This document shows, piece by piece, positions 26,172-35,180 of a DNA stretch of 64,000 bases. The translations under genes were made by a program, and so were the position numbers. Source of the DNA: Lusitaniella coriacea LEGE 07157 (GTDB lineage: Bacteria > Cyanobacteriota > Cyanobacteriia > Cyanobacteriales > Spirulinaceae); contig NZ_JADEWZ010000004.1 in the NCBI RefSeq assembly GCF_015207425.1, forward strand, positions 157,559 through 221,558, read 5' to 3'. Every line of letters begins with the position of its first letter. Positions within the stretch are counted from its first letter, which is position 1. Below the pieces are notes generated by a model. The model searched no databases, was not told the origin of the DNA, and saw only the letters and a list, made by a program, of their open reading frames with translations.

Positions 26172-27374
26172 ATGAGTCGCCAATCCCAACGCCGTCCAAA
26201 GACAAAGATTAAACCCAAACCAAAAACGGAAACAAGCAAAAATCCCACAAATTCTGCTCTCGAAGTTCAAGAAACAAAACCTACGCAAGAAGATAGTTCT
26301 TACGCGCAAAAAACCGATCGAATCAAAGCACTCAGTCAGCTAATTAAATCCATCGCGCCGTTTATCTGGATGGTTGTTATTCTAGTTGTTCTGATTCCTT
26401 TGATCGGGCAATTTTTGATTTCTACTTCTGCCCCAACAGAAAATCAAAAAACAACTCCAGTTCGCCAAGAAACAGTGTTAGTTGCACCTCCTCCAAATTT
26501 CAACCAAGTTAATAAAGAAGTTGCTCAAGCCATTATCAAAGCGCAAAATGGTGCGGAAGTGTTTGCCGCCTATGAGTTGGATCGATGGCTCGACAATTTA
26601 ACACCCCGCGTTGATAATTTTTTGGATTGGTATTTTGATTATTTCACGCAGAAAAAGCTAGAATTCACGATTCCTTTTGTCTGGTTGGGTGCAGCCGCAA
26701 CCCATCAAATTGCTGAAGATCGCCCTTTGGCAGAACAAGCTGTCGCGGAAACCTTAACCAAAAATTTTCAAAAGGAATTTACAAAGCGCGTTTTAGTTCC
26801 GAAAAATGCGCAAATCATGTTAGAGCGATTAACCGCAGAAACCGTTGAATTTCATGTCGCAGAACTGGAAAAAAGCTTAACTCAAGTTCAAGCGAAATAT
26901 AAAATCCCTCAAGGGGAATGGGAACGCTATCTGAACGATATTTCCTCAACAATTAACGATACGGAAGGCAACCTTTCCCATCTTTCCCTTAAAGTCTTGG
27001 TTGGGGGAGGAGGGTATTTGATTGCTAAACCTCTGATTTTAGGAGTTGCGGGCAAAATCGGCGCAAAAGTGAGCGCGAAAGTAACGGGAAAAGCCGCCGC
27101 TAAACTTGCTTCAAAAACCGGAGGGGCTGTTGCAACAGAATTTGGTGCGAGTTTGCTCGATCCCATTGTAGGCGTGGGAGTCTTGATTTGGGATGTTTGG
27201 GATTATCATCACACTGTGGATGTGGATCGACCGATTTTGCGACAGAATATTTTGGATTATTTGAAAGAAGTGAAAAAGTCTTTGTTGAAGAATCCCGATA
27301 CTGGAATTATGTCAACAATCGATCGATTCGATCGCGAAATCCTTGAATCTTTAAGATCAACAAATTCAAATTAA
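26172..27374 (+). CDS. Conserved-looking membrane protein of unknown function
   Basis: 400 residues, not recognised. A Lys/Pro-rich hydrophilic N-terminus (KTKIKPKPKTETSK) precedes one transmembrane helix (IWMVVILVVLIPLIGQFLI, about residues 66-84). The remainder is largely helical, with an aromatic segment (NFLDWYFDYFTQKKLEF) near residue 150 and a Gly/Ala/Lys-rich stretch (GVAGKIGAKVSAKVTGKAAA) near 300, followed by the hydrophobic segment LLDPIVGVGVLIWDVWDYHH. The stop overlaps the truB start by one base (TAATG), so the two should be translated together. Confidence 0.75.
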   Translation: MSRQSQRRPKTKIKPKPKTETSKNPTNSALEVQETKPTQEDSSYAQKTDRIKALSQLIKSIAPFIWMVVILVVLIPLIGQFLISTSAPTENQKTTPVRQETVLVAPPPNFNQVNKEVAQAIIKAQNGAEVFAAYELDRWLDNLTPRVDNFLDWYFDYFTQKKLEFTIPFVWLGAAATHQIAEDRPLAEQAVAETLTKNFQKEFTKRVLVPKNAQIMLERLTAETVEFHVAELEKSLTQVQAKYKIPQGEWERYLNDISSTINDTEGNLSHLSLKVLVGGGGYLIAKPLILGVAGKIGAKVSAKVTGKAAAKLASKTGGAVATEFGASLLDPIVGVGVLIWDVWDYHHTVDVDRPILRQNILDYLKEVKKSLLKNPDTGIMSTIDRFDREILESLRSTNSN

Positions 27375-28279
27375 TGAATCCTAGCCTTTTCGGTTTTTTA
27401 AACTTAAATAAACCTGCGGGTTGGACTTCTCACGATTGCGTTGCAAAAGTTCGACGATTGTTGAAGATCAAAAAAGTTGGGCATGGCGGAACTCTCGATC
27501 CCTTAGCGATAGGCGTTCTACCCATTGCTGTGGGAAAAGCAACACGACTGCTTCAATTTTTGCCTGACGAGAAAGTTTATCAAGCAAGAATTCGTTTTGG
27601 AGTGCAAACAACAACTGACGATCTCGAAGGAGAGATTATTGAGACGCAACCTACAGATGGTTTAACCTTCGATCGGGTGCAATCTCCTTTAGAACAATTT
27701 GTCGGCAAAATCGAGCAAATCCCCCCCGCCTACAGTGCGATTCAACAGGATGGGAAACGCTTGTACAAATTAGCAAGGGCGGGCAAAGTTGTAGATGTTC
27801 CGCCTCGTTGCGTCGAGGTACATCGTATTGAGGTGTTAGCTTGGCATCCGGGGGAGTTTCCGGAATTAGAAGTCGCGATCGCGTGTGGGGGAGGAACCTA
27901 TATCCGCGCGATCGCGCGAGACTGGGGTGCAGCCCTCAACATTGGTGGAACTCTCGCCTCCCTCACCCGTACCCACAGTTGCAGTTTAGACCTCTCTGGC
28001 AGCCTCACCCTCGAACAACTTGCCACCCAAACCGAAACCAATACTTTTCAACCCATTCAACCCGACGTTCCCCTAGCGCATTTAGCCGAGATCGCTCTTT
28101 GCGATAAAGATGCGACACGATGGTGTCAAGGACAGCGTATTAGTTGCGAGAATCCCATTCCAACTTCCTCCGATTTTTTGCGTATTTATCGCGATGGCGG
28201 GCAATTTTTGGGCATCAGTGAATTCATTCAATCAGAGAAAATTCTTGAGTTAGTTCCCAAAGTGGTTTTAGTTCCTTGA
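27374..28279 (+). CDS. truB: tRNA pseudouridine-55 synthase
   Basis: 301 residues. TruB isomerises U55 in the T-loop of tRNAs and acts as an RNA chaperone. The N-terminal GFLNLNKPAGWTSHD and the catalytic motif GHGGTLDPLAIGVLP with Asp42 are diagnostic, as are GGTYIRAIARDWG and YSAIQQDGKRLYKLARAG. A PUA-like C-terminal part is present (LCDKDATRWCQGQRI). The start overlaps the upstream stop by one base. Confidence 0.95.
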   Translation: MNPSLFGFLNLNKPAGWTSHDCVAKVRRLLKIKKVGHGGTLDPLAIGVLPIAVGKATRLLQFLPDEKVYQARIRFGVQTTTDDLEGEIIETQPTDGLTFDRVQSPLEQFVGKIEQIPPAYSAIQQDGKRLYKLARAGKVVDVPPRCVEVHRIEVLAWHPGEFPELEVAIACGGGTYIRAIARDWGAALNIGGTLASLTRTHSCSLDLSGSLTLEQLATQTETNTFQPIQPDVPLAHLAEIALCDKDATRWCQGQRISCENPIPTSSDFLRIYRDGGQFLGISEFIQSEKILELVPKVVLVP

Positions 28280-28437
28280 ATATATGAAAAAGCGCGATCG
28301 TTCAACAGAAAAATGCCAATCCTTTTTAAAAATAAAAGTTAAGAAATAACAGCTATCTTTGTCATAATAACCGTGGAATATTGTATGGTTTAAGTATAAA
28401 TTCGTATAGACTGCCGCGCACCTATCCTCAAATATTC

Positions 28438-29757
28438 ATGAGTAACCTGACTCAAATCACTGCCCAGTCTACCGTGGGAGATTTACCGCTCAGTGACTTT
28501 CAAGTGAGTCCCTCAACATTAGGAGAAGTTGTTGCCCATCAATTTAATCGGAGATCGGATATTCCCGGCGTAATTATAACCAATGACTCGCAAGTTTTAG
28601 GAATGATTTCCCGGCAAGAATTTAACAAGCAAATGGAAAATTCCAAACGCCGAACGCGATTTCTTCATTGTTCGATTAAGCATTTTCTCAGTACTCAACA
28701 AGAGCCGATTGGTTTTTTACAACTTTCCGACACGGAAAAAATTGATATTGCTATACGCAAAGCATTGAGTCGCCCCAGCAATAAAATTTACGATCCAATC
28801 GCGATCGCTTTTAACGATCCGAGTTTGCCTGACTTTAAAGCATTTTTTCTACTTGATTTTCAGACGCTTCTATTAGCACAGTCTCAATTAATGGGATCTC
28901 TCAATCAAGAAGTCGATCGGCAACGATTGGAAATGAAAAATTGCGTCCAAAAATTCCATCAAAAGCAGCGCAAAATCAGAGAATATAAAAAGCTTCTTGA
29001 AATTCAGAAGACAATGATTCAAGAACGAAATCTTCTTTTAGAGACTCAACAAATCGAACTGCTCGAACAAGCAAAAGAAATTTCTCAATTCAATCTGCGA
29101 TTGATCAGAATCCGCAAACTTCTTACCGGAGATGGTAAAAATTCTTTTTCTAAAATCTTCTCTGGAGTCAATTCAATTTGCCAAACTACCACGCAAGTTA
29201 TTGGAATTGGTCGATCTTTAAGTCACGAATTAAAAACCATTCGAGAAACTTCAAAACTCATTGAGGAAGTGAGCCGCCAAGTCAAACATTTAGCCGTTCA
29301 AGCGGTAATTGTTGCCAATCATGCAAGTAGTGAATTAAGTGGTTTTAGTCCAATTGCATCTGAAATTGGAAAATTAGTCGGGCAAACTTTTGAAGCGGCG
29401 GGAAAAACCCAACACGTTGCAGATCGCTTCCGCGCGCGTCTTGAAGAATTGACTGAATCGGCTTATACCGGAACGACGGTAGCAAGGTCTTTGGTGGGTG
29501 AGATCGAACGTTCGGAGAATGTATTATCTGAATTAGAACGACTCGTGCAATTAGAAAGAAGTGCGATGATTCCAGAGATTGGTGAAGAATCAGAAGAAGA
29601 GATAAACTCCTTAGAAAAGCGCAAGACTTTAGTGAGAAAAATTGCTCAGGCAGAAACAACGCTTTCGGAATTAAAACGATCGGTCAGACGCAATCAACCG
29701 GACTCTTTAATTGAGAAAATTCGGCGAACTTTGAAGCATCATAAACAATATGAATAG
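28438..29757 (+). CDS. Soluble signalling protein with CBS-like N-domain and MCP-like C-domain
   Basis: 439 residues with no transmembrane helix. Residues 20-160 read like a CBS-pair ligand domain (VSPSTLGEVVAHQFNRRSDIPGVIITN, LGMISRQEFNKQM). A long coiled coil follows (about 165-235). The last 180 residues look like a degenerate chemoreceptor signalling hairpin: IEEVSRQVKHLAVQAVIVAN corresponds to the usual IxxIAxQTNLLALNAAIEAA. Start at the ATG at 28438; an in-frame TTG 57 bases upstream is possible. Partners (CheW/CheA) are not nearby. Function inferred only from the architecture. Confidence 0.65.
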   Translation: MSNLTQITAQSTVGDLPLSDFQVSPSTLGEVVAHQFNRRSDIPGVIITNDSQVLGMISRQEFNKQMENSKRRTRFLHCSIKHFLSTQQEPIGFLQLSDTEKIDIAIRKALSRPSNKIYDPIAIAFNDPSLPDFKAFFLLDFQTLLLAQSQLMGSLNQEVDRQRLEMKNCVQKFHQKQRKIREYKKLLEIQKTMIQERNLLLETQQIELLEQAKEISQFNLRLIRIRKLLTGDGKNSFSKIFSGVNSICQTTTQVIGIGRSLSHELKTIRETSKLIEEVSRQVKHLAVQAVIVANHASSELSGFSPIASEIGKLVGQTFEAAGKTQHVADRFRARLEELTESAYTGTTVARSLVGEIERSENVLSELERLVQLERSAMIPEIGEESEEEINSLEKRKTLVRKIAQAETTLSELKRSVRRNQPDSLIEKIRRTLKHHKQYE

Positions 29758-29763
29758 CGAGCT

Positions 29764-29780
29764 GTCAATTTTGAATTGAC
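29764..29780. repeat. Hairpin GTCAATT-TTG-AATTGAC, downstream of the MCP-like gene
   Basis: Same 7-bp inverted repeat as at 25749-25765, again a few bases after a stop codon (6 here) and followed by a purine run. It lies between two convergent genes. Confidence 0.6.
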
Positions 29781-29816
29781 GGAAAAGGGTTAAGTATTCA
29801 GCTTTTGAAAATGTTA

Positions 29817-30911
29817 TTAAGCAAGGGGGAGGGAGAAGGCAAAAATACTGCCGCGATCGCGCTCGCTTTCGACTTGAATTTGACCCCCTTGGAGTTCGAC
29901 GAGACGGCGAGTGATGGCTAAACCAATTCCCGTTCCCCCGGAGTAGCGATCGCGCGATCGTTCCGAACGCCAAAATCGCTCAAAAACGAAGGGTAAATCC
30001 TCTGCTGCAATCCCGATTCCCGTATCTTCCACCGCCACCCAAAGAAAGCGACTTTTTGACTGCGCGCGCAGAGTAATCGAACCGTGTGGCGTGTAGCGGA
30101 TCGCATTCCCTAATAAATTAACTAAAATTTGTTCCGCGCGATCGCGATCGGCGCAAACCAGGGGTAAATCGTTGGCACAATCCAATTGAATAACCGGGCC
30201 ATCTTCCAATAACTGATCCCTAAATCGTTCCACCAAAGACACCAACAAGGGGTATAAATCCACCTTTTGCAAGTGAATGGGTAAATACCCCGCTTCCGCC
30301 TTCGACAACTCCTGAAGGTCATTAGCAAGCCGTTCTAGCCGCCGCGTTTCCCGAACCAGCCGTTGATAAATCTCAGGAGAAGCGTCAATCGTTCCATCTG
30401 CCAACTCTTCCAAATAACCGCGCATCACCGTTAGCGGCGTTCGCAACTCGTGAGTCATGTCGCTAATCAACTCGCGCCGTTTTTGCTCGACCCCTTCGAG
30501 ACTGCTTGCCATACGATTGAAACTCAACCGCAATTGGTTCAACTCTGGAATCTCACTCTTGGGCATTCTCTCCTGTAAATTTCCCTTCGCAAGTTTTTGC
30601 GTCACAACCTCCATTTGATGAAGGGGTTGCATAATTCGCCGAGAAATCCAGTAACTCAATCCTCCCGCCGCAGTCACTCCCACAACCACCGACCACAGGG
30701 TACTCCGATTCCACGCCTGTTGAAATCCTTCCACTAAGTAAGTTCGTGCCGAACGAACGGTAAAAAATCCCCTGCTTTCCAACTGTTCCAGGTGCAACAC
30801 AAAAAAGCGAGGTGAGGAATATTTTGCAATCAAGGCAAAAGTTCCCAACCCCACAAGCATGACCAGTAAGTGCGACAGAAATAGGCGCGTTCCCAACCTC
30901 AGCTTATTCAC
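29817..30911 (-). CDS. Two-component sensor histidine kinase (HAMP type)
   Basis: 364 residues: N-terminal transmembrane helix (LFLSHLLVMLVGLGTFALIA), short extracytoplasmic loop of about 50 residues, second helix (VVVGVTAAGGLSYWI), HAMP linker (MQPLHQMEVVTQKLAKGNLQERMP), HisKA with His154 in MTHELRTPLT, and HATPase with N box LLGNAIRYTP and G boxes. The sensor loop is small, so the stimulus may come through the membrane or a partner. No response regulator is adjacent. It lies 10 bases downstream of a peptidoglycan-binding protein gene and is probably co-transcribed with it. Confidence 0.9.
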   Translation of the reverse strand: MNKLRLGTRLFLSHLLVMLVGLGTFALIAKYSSPRFFVLHLEQLESRGFFTVRSARTYLVEGFQQAWNRSTLWSVVVGVTAAGGLSYWISRRIMQPLHQMEVVTQKLAKGNLQERMPKSEIPELNQLRLSFNRMASSLEGVEQKRRELISDMTHELRTPLTVMRGYLEELADGTIDASPEIYQRLVRETRRLERLANDLQELSKAEAGYLPIHLQKVDLYPLLVSLVERFRDQLLEDGPVIQLDCANDLPLVCADRDRAEQILVNLLGNAIRYTPHGSITLRAQSKSRFLWVAVEDTGIGIAAEDLPFVFERFWRSERSRDRYSGGTGIGLAITRRLVELQGGQIQVESERDRGSIFAFSLPLA

Positions 30912-30921
30912 GTTTTGTCCG

Positions 30922-32256
30922 CTAGAGGGCGTTATTCATAATATCGTCTGAATCCACTCCATAAACACGCTGGGCGTTTTCTAGAGCGGTTTGGGTTTGC
31001 GGTCCCCAAATCCCATCAATGGGACCGTTGTAAAAGCCCTGGGCTTGCAGGCGCTGCTGTAAGTCCTTGACGCGCTGCGAACTCAAACCATTGGGGTTGG
31101 AGGGGGCGCGAACCACTGTGTTAGAAGGTGCAGATCGAGCGGTTTGCCGATTTCGCGCGGCATCTCCCAATACGGCAAGGGTACGGGGTCCAACAACACC
31201 ATCTACTCGCAATCCCTGAGCTTGTTGAAACCGCATTACGGCTTCTTGGGTATTAACATCATAAATTCCCGTAACTTCGTCTTGATAGTGTCCCAGAGCG
31301 CGCAAGCGTTGTTGCAAGGAGCGAACGCCGGGTCCTTGGCTGCCTTGTCCGAGATAGTTGACTTCGGGTTCTGTTGGGCGGGTTTGAGAAGGCTGCGCCT
31401 GTCGCGCGGAAGCAGCAGTACCGAGGAGTGCAAAGGTTCTGGGCCCAACAACGCCATCGGGTTTTAAGCCTTGAGCTTCTTGGAAGCGGATTACGGCATT
31501 TTTGGTTGCGCGATCGAAAATTCCGTTGACAGCGCCGTTGTAGTAGCCTAGACCGCGCAGGCGCTGTTGCAAGGAACGTACCCCCGAACCTTGACTTCCT
31601 TCGCCAAGATAGGTGACTTCAGGGGTTTGCGCGATTTCTTGGGTTTTGGGCTTAGAACCTCCGACTGGGGGTAAGGCAGCTTGGGTTTGTTTGCCTGCGA
31701 TTCCATCAACTGTTAAGCCGCGTTCTTCCTGAAATTGTTTGACGGCGCGATCGGTTTCTAGATCGAAGATTCCGTTGGGGGTGCTGTGAAAAAGACCGAC
31801 AATACCCAATCTTTCTTGAAGGGAGCGTACTGCTTCGCCGCGATCGCCTTGCCGTAAGGACGATCTCGCGCTGGATTGAGATTGAACGCGATCGAGCATG
31901 GCTTGGGTCTTTGGACCCACAATTCCGTCGGGGGTTAGCCCGTTTTCTCGCTGGAAACGAATAATAGAAGCTTGGGTAATCGTGCCAAAATAGCCAGTGG
32001 TGTTCGCATTGAAATACCCCAATTGCTGCAAGCGGGTTTGCACGGCTTTGACTTCCGAACCGCGATCGCCTTGTTTAATCAGCGCAAAGGCTTCTCCTGT
32101 GGTTCCTAAAACGCTTAATGCGAGGGTGAAACCAAGAAGATAGTTGTTGTGTTTGCGCTTCAGGATTTCTGATTGAGCCGATCCATCAGCAGGAATATCC
32201 CCTCCTACTTCAGCTTCATAGGAGAGGGCGAGCTGACAATACGCGAGAGCTTCCAT
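30922..32256 (-). CDS. Peptidoglycan-binding protein with five PG_binding_1 domains
   Basis: 444 residues. The N-terminus (MEALAYCQLALSYE) matches those of the next two genes and is followed by a basic stretch and a hydrophobic segment ending GEAFAL, a likely signal sequence. Five PG_binding_1 domains of about 60 residues follow, each with a core such as GDRGSEVKAVQTRLQQLGYF and DGIVGPKTQAML, separated by Ser/Pro-rich linkers. It would bind murein in the periplasm. There is no catalytic domain. The ATG has an AGGA site 6 bases upstream. The sensor kinase follows after 10 bases. Confidence 0.88.
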   Translation of the reverse strand: MEALAYCQLALSYEAEVGGDIPADGSAQSEILKRKHNNYLLGFTLALSVLGTTGEAFALIKQGDRGSEVKAVQTRLQQLGYFNANTTGYFGTITQASIIRFQRENGLTPDGIVGPKTQAMLDRVQSQSSARSSLRQGDRGEAVRSLQERLGIVGLFHSTPNGIFDLETDRAVKQFQEERGLTVDGIAGKQTQAALPPVGGSKPKTQEIAQTPEVTYLGEGSQGSGVRSLQQRLRGLGYYNGAVNGIFDRATKNAVIRFQEAQGLKPDGVVGPRTFALLGTAASARQAQPSQTRPTEPEVNYLGQGSQGPGVRSLQQRLRALGHYQDEVTGIYDVNTQEAVMRFQQAQGLRVDGVVGPRTLAVLGDAARNRQTARSAPSNTVVRAPSNPNGLSSQRVKDLQQRLQAQGFYNGPIDGIWGPQTQTALENAQRVYGVDSDDIMNNAL

Positions 32257-32317
32257 AGCTATCCTGGCAATTTTATTTTTTTATTGATAATAGCCAGTTT
32301 AGCCCATTCTTCATGAA

Positions 32318-33112
32318 TTAAGAATTGCGTACCGCTCGCTCGTACAAACTGGGTGAGGGTTCTGAAGCAATTAAATTCAAGACAGAAAGGGTTTGTTTCC
32401 CGACAATTCCGTCTGCATCTAATCCGTTGGCACGCTGAAACTCCATTACAGCATTCTGAGTTTGTTGCCCGTAGACTCCATCAATAATTCCTGGGGAAAA
32501 TCCTTCATCCCGTAGTTTTTCTTGTAAGGTTTGAACGGATTGCCCTCGCGCGCCTAAGCGTAGCAGTTGCGAGGAAATTGTAGTTGGCGTTTCTTGGAGG
32601 CTTTCGGGTTTGGAAATCGGGGTTCGCGTTGAATTCTCGTCGATGAAAGAATCGCTGTTAGACTCGATTGGAGTCAGTTCAGATGTACCGCTCAGGAAAT
32701 TTTCTTCATTGAAGGGAGTCGCTTTTTGACCGAAAAGTGCTGCTTCTGTTTCTTCTCCAACCATCCCATCGGGATCGAGTCCGCGATCGCGCTGAAATTC
32801 TTTTACGGCTGTTGAAGTAATTGGACCATAATATCCGGTCGGTTCTTCATCAAAATAGTTGAGTTCTTGCAGGCGCTTTTGAACGCGAGTCACCGTTGGA
32901 TTTTCTACCCCCGGTTTGAGCAAAGCAAATGCCTGGGTTGTGGTTCCTAAAAACCCTAACGCCGCACCCAATGCCAGTAAGCAATAGCGTCCGCGCTTTT
33001 TGAGGGTTCGCCCTTTAAGCTTGAGCGATACCGAGGTTTCGGACGAACACTCATTAGAATCGAGTGCTTCCTCGTAGGTCAGTGCTAGATGTAAATAAGC
33101 TAATGTTTCCAT
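32318..33112 (-). CDS. Peptidoglycan-binding protein with two PG_binding_1 domains
   Basis: 264 residues from the chosen start METLAYLHLALTYEEA (an in-frame ATG 30 bases upstream gives a prefix absent from the paralogues). A Lys/Arg-rich segment and a hydrophobic stretch ending TTTQAFAL look like an export signal. The first PG_binding_1 domain is near residues 75-135 (LQELNYFDEEPTGYYGPIT), the second near 200-260 (LRDEGFSPGIIDGVYGQQT), with a Ser/Thr-rich linker between. It is the middle member of three tandem paralogues, 61 bases upstream of the next. Confidence 0.85.
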   Translation of the reverse strand: METLAYLHLALTYEEALDSNECSSETSVSLKLKGRTLKKRGRYCLLALGAALGFLGTTTQAFALLKPGVENPTVTRVQKRLQELNYFDEEPTGYYGPITSTAVKEFQRDRGLDPDGMVGEETEAALFGQKATPFNEENFLSGTSELTPIESNSDSFIDENSTRTPISKPESLQETPTTISSQLLRLGARGQSVQTLQEKLRDEGFSPGIIDGVYGQQTQNAVMEFQRANGLDADGIVGKQTLSVLNLIASEPSPSLYERAVRNS

Positions 33113-33460
33113 AATAGTTATGGGGCGATCTGCCGTACACAATAATTTAATTTAATAGAGAGTTGGTAGTAGGCGAAATTTAATTGAGCGCCTCACCAAG
33201 ACTTATGGAGGAATTTTAGCAGAAAGATGGCGAGAACGCTTTCAGTTATCACCTCAACAGCGCCTGATGACGAGGCAGAGGGCAGTGGGCAGATGTGGCA
33301 AGCCTATGCCGACAAAGAAAGTGAGAAACTTGCTCGATCCAGACTGTATAAAGGTTTGAGCCATCGAGCGCAATTTTTAGTTTTTGGAGAGTCATCAGTT
33401 GGGATGACGGGGTGAAAGTCTGTTCCCTAAACTCATAACTCTGAACTCCGCGTAGCGGTA
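33113..33460. other. Intergenic region within the peptidoglycan-binding cluster
   Basis: 348 bases between two paralogues on the minus strand. A 62-codon frame on the plus strand (33227-33415) has no ribosome site and no recognisable product. A promoter for the downstream paralogue is the likeliest content. I see no hairpin or repeat of note. Confidence 0.4.
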
Positions 33461-34864
33461 CTAGAAATAGGCAACCCGCGCATCGAGTCCGTAGGAACGT
33501 AACTGATAGGATCGTGCTTCTGCTGATTCGCGATCGGCAAATTGACCCGCATTGACAAAACCACCTCTTTTGGCCTCTCCCAAACGTGCGTTGGATACAT
33601 AACGCCGTACTTCGGTAAGCTTCTCATTATCTCCCGGTACAACCACCACGTAACGGCGATCTTCAGAACCGGGACGACCGGGATCGATCCCTAAAGCCGT
33701 TAAAGTTTGGGAACCCGCAATTCCATCACTTCTTAGCCTCTGCGAAAACTGAAAAGCCCTGACTGCATTTTCTGTCGCCAAGCCATAAATACCATCGATT
33801 CCCCCTGTATCGTATCCTTTCCGATTTAACTCTACTTGCAATCGTCTGACATCTCCCCCGCGATCGCCTCTTCGTAATGTTCGACCAGAAAAGTTACCGG
33901 AAGTGTTTCCAGACTGAGCAAAGGTTTGAGATGGGGTGAAAGGCGGAGGATTAGAAGGGAAGCGGGGACTTGAAGAGGAGAGCAATCCTAATGCTCGCAA
34001 TGTTTGATCCCCTACAACTCCATCAACCTGCAAACCAGAAATGGACTGAAAGAGCCTCACTGCCTCTTCTGTTTGGGAACCAAAATTCCCATTGTTCGGG
34101 CCAAAATAGACATTACTTCTTCTCAAGGTTTGCTGTAAGACGCGAACGGCTTCGCTGCGATCGCCGTTGCGTAAGGTTAATCCTGGATAAAATAGGTCAA
34201 AGTTAGAAATCTGAGCAACTTGTTGGGGAGGACGCGATCGCGGGGAGAATTTTGAAACGGTTCCTTCGGGGGGGAATTGCGATCGCGATGAGGTATTGGA
34301 AATATTAGTATTTGTCCCTTCAGGGGGAAAACTCCGCGCGAGATTTGTCGAGACAGGAATGGCTCGCTTTTGCGTTCCTTCGGGTGAGAAAGCGGGAATG
34401 TTCCTTGCCACAGTCGAAGTCGTATTGAAATCCGGATCGACTCCGCTAAACAGAAGCGGTCGCGTTTGGCGACCCACAACACCATCGGCGTTTAAACCTT
34501 GTTGCCGTTGGAAATCCTCAATTGCTTCTTCTGTCTTGGCATCGTAGACTCCTGTGGGTAGGACGTAACTGTACCCAAGGACTTGCAAGCGCATTTGAAT
34601 TCGCGTCACCTCTTCGCTACTCTCGCCAAAACGCTGTGCCATCGCGCCGCCTGCGGTTGTGAAAATCCCTAGGATAACTGTTAAGGACAGCAATGTGAGT
34701 TGCAGGGATGTGCCTCGCAGGGATTTTTTGAGCCATTCCCAAATATTTAACTCGCGATCGCGCGATCTGCTAGGTTTCTTCACAGACCGTTTCACGATGC
34801 GCTTCCGCGATCGCGTGGGGGACTCGTAAGCTAGGCAAAGATGAAGATAGGCAACGCTTTCCAT
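33461..34864 (-). CDS. Peptidoglycan-binding protein with three PG_binding_1 domains and SPOR-like tail
   Basis: 467 residues from MESVAYLHLCLAYESP (an ATG 12 bases upstream is less consistent with the paralogues). A very basic stretch (KRIVKRSVKKPSRSRDR) precedes the hydrophobic segment LQLTLLSLTVILGIFTTAGG, then three PG_binding_1 domains (about 80-140, 230-290 and 335-395) separated by Pro/Ser-rich linkers. The last 75 residues (YVVVVPGDNEKLTEVRRYV ... GGFVNAGQFADRESAEARSY) look like a SPOR domain, which binds denuded glycan strands at division sites. The upstream-most member of the trio. Confidence 0.85.
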   Translation of the reverse strand: MESVAYLHLCLAYESPTRSRKRIVKRSVKKPSRSRDRELNIWEWLKKSLRGTSLQLTLLSLTVILGIFTTAGGAMAQRFGESSEEVTRIQMRLQVLGYSYVLPTGVYDAKTEEAIEDFQRQQGLNADGVVGRQTRPLLFSGVDPDFNTTSTVARNIPAFSPEGTQKRAIPVSTNLARSFPPEGTNTNISNTSSRSQFPPEGTVSKFSPRSRPPQQVAQISNFDLFYPGLTLRNGDRSEAVRVLQQTLRRSNVYFGPNNGNFGSQTEEAVRLFQSISGLQVDGVVGDQTLRALGLLSSSSPRFPSNPPPFTPSQTFAQSGNTSGNFSGRTLRRGDRGGDVRRLQVELNRKGYDTGGIDGIYGLATENAVRAFQFSQRLRSDGIAGSQTLTALGIDPGRPGSEDRRYVVVVPGDNEKLTEVRRYVSNARLGEAKRGGFVNAGQFADRESAEARSYQLRSYGLDARVAYF

Positions 34865-35003
34865 AAGGTTTCCCAAAGGTGAATGAACAACGAAACGACC
34901 CTGATGGCGGCAAACTCTGCCTTAGTTTAAAAACTGCGGAGACTTTTGTCTACTGGCAAGGCTCAACTTGCGTCTCACTGAATGGAATTTTTACGCGATC
35001 GCG

Positions 35004-35180
35004 CTAAATCAAATCTGCACTATGACACACCACTGCAAATAAAGTCGCAATTCCCGTAATCCCTAGCGCGACCAGGGGATGTTGACCTTGACTAATTGCA
35101 AAAGATGTAACAATCCCAGCGCCGAGGGCAGCCGTTAGCGCAGCGCCCACAAAATCTTTATCGGTATTCTTGCGATACAT
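35004..35180 (-). CDS. Small membrane protein, unknown function
   Basis: 58 residues, starting MYRKNTDKDFVGAALTAALG. Two hydrophobic stretches (VGAALTAALGAGIVTSFAIS and PLVALGITGIATLFAVVC) surround a polar turn QGQH, so a two-helix hairpin is likely. The family is not recognised. The region is in one frame with no upstream start competing. No function is proposed. Confidence 0.55.
   Translation of the reverse strand: MYRKNTDKDFVGAALTAALGAGIVTSFAISQGQHPLVALGITGIATLFAVVCHSADLI

Noticed and set aside
33227..33415. 62-codon frame between peptidoglycan-binding genes.
   Set aside because: No ribosome site, no recognisable product, opposite strand from its neighbours.
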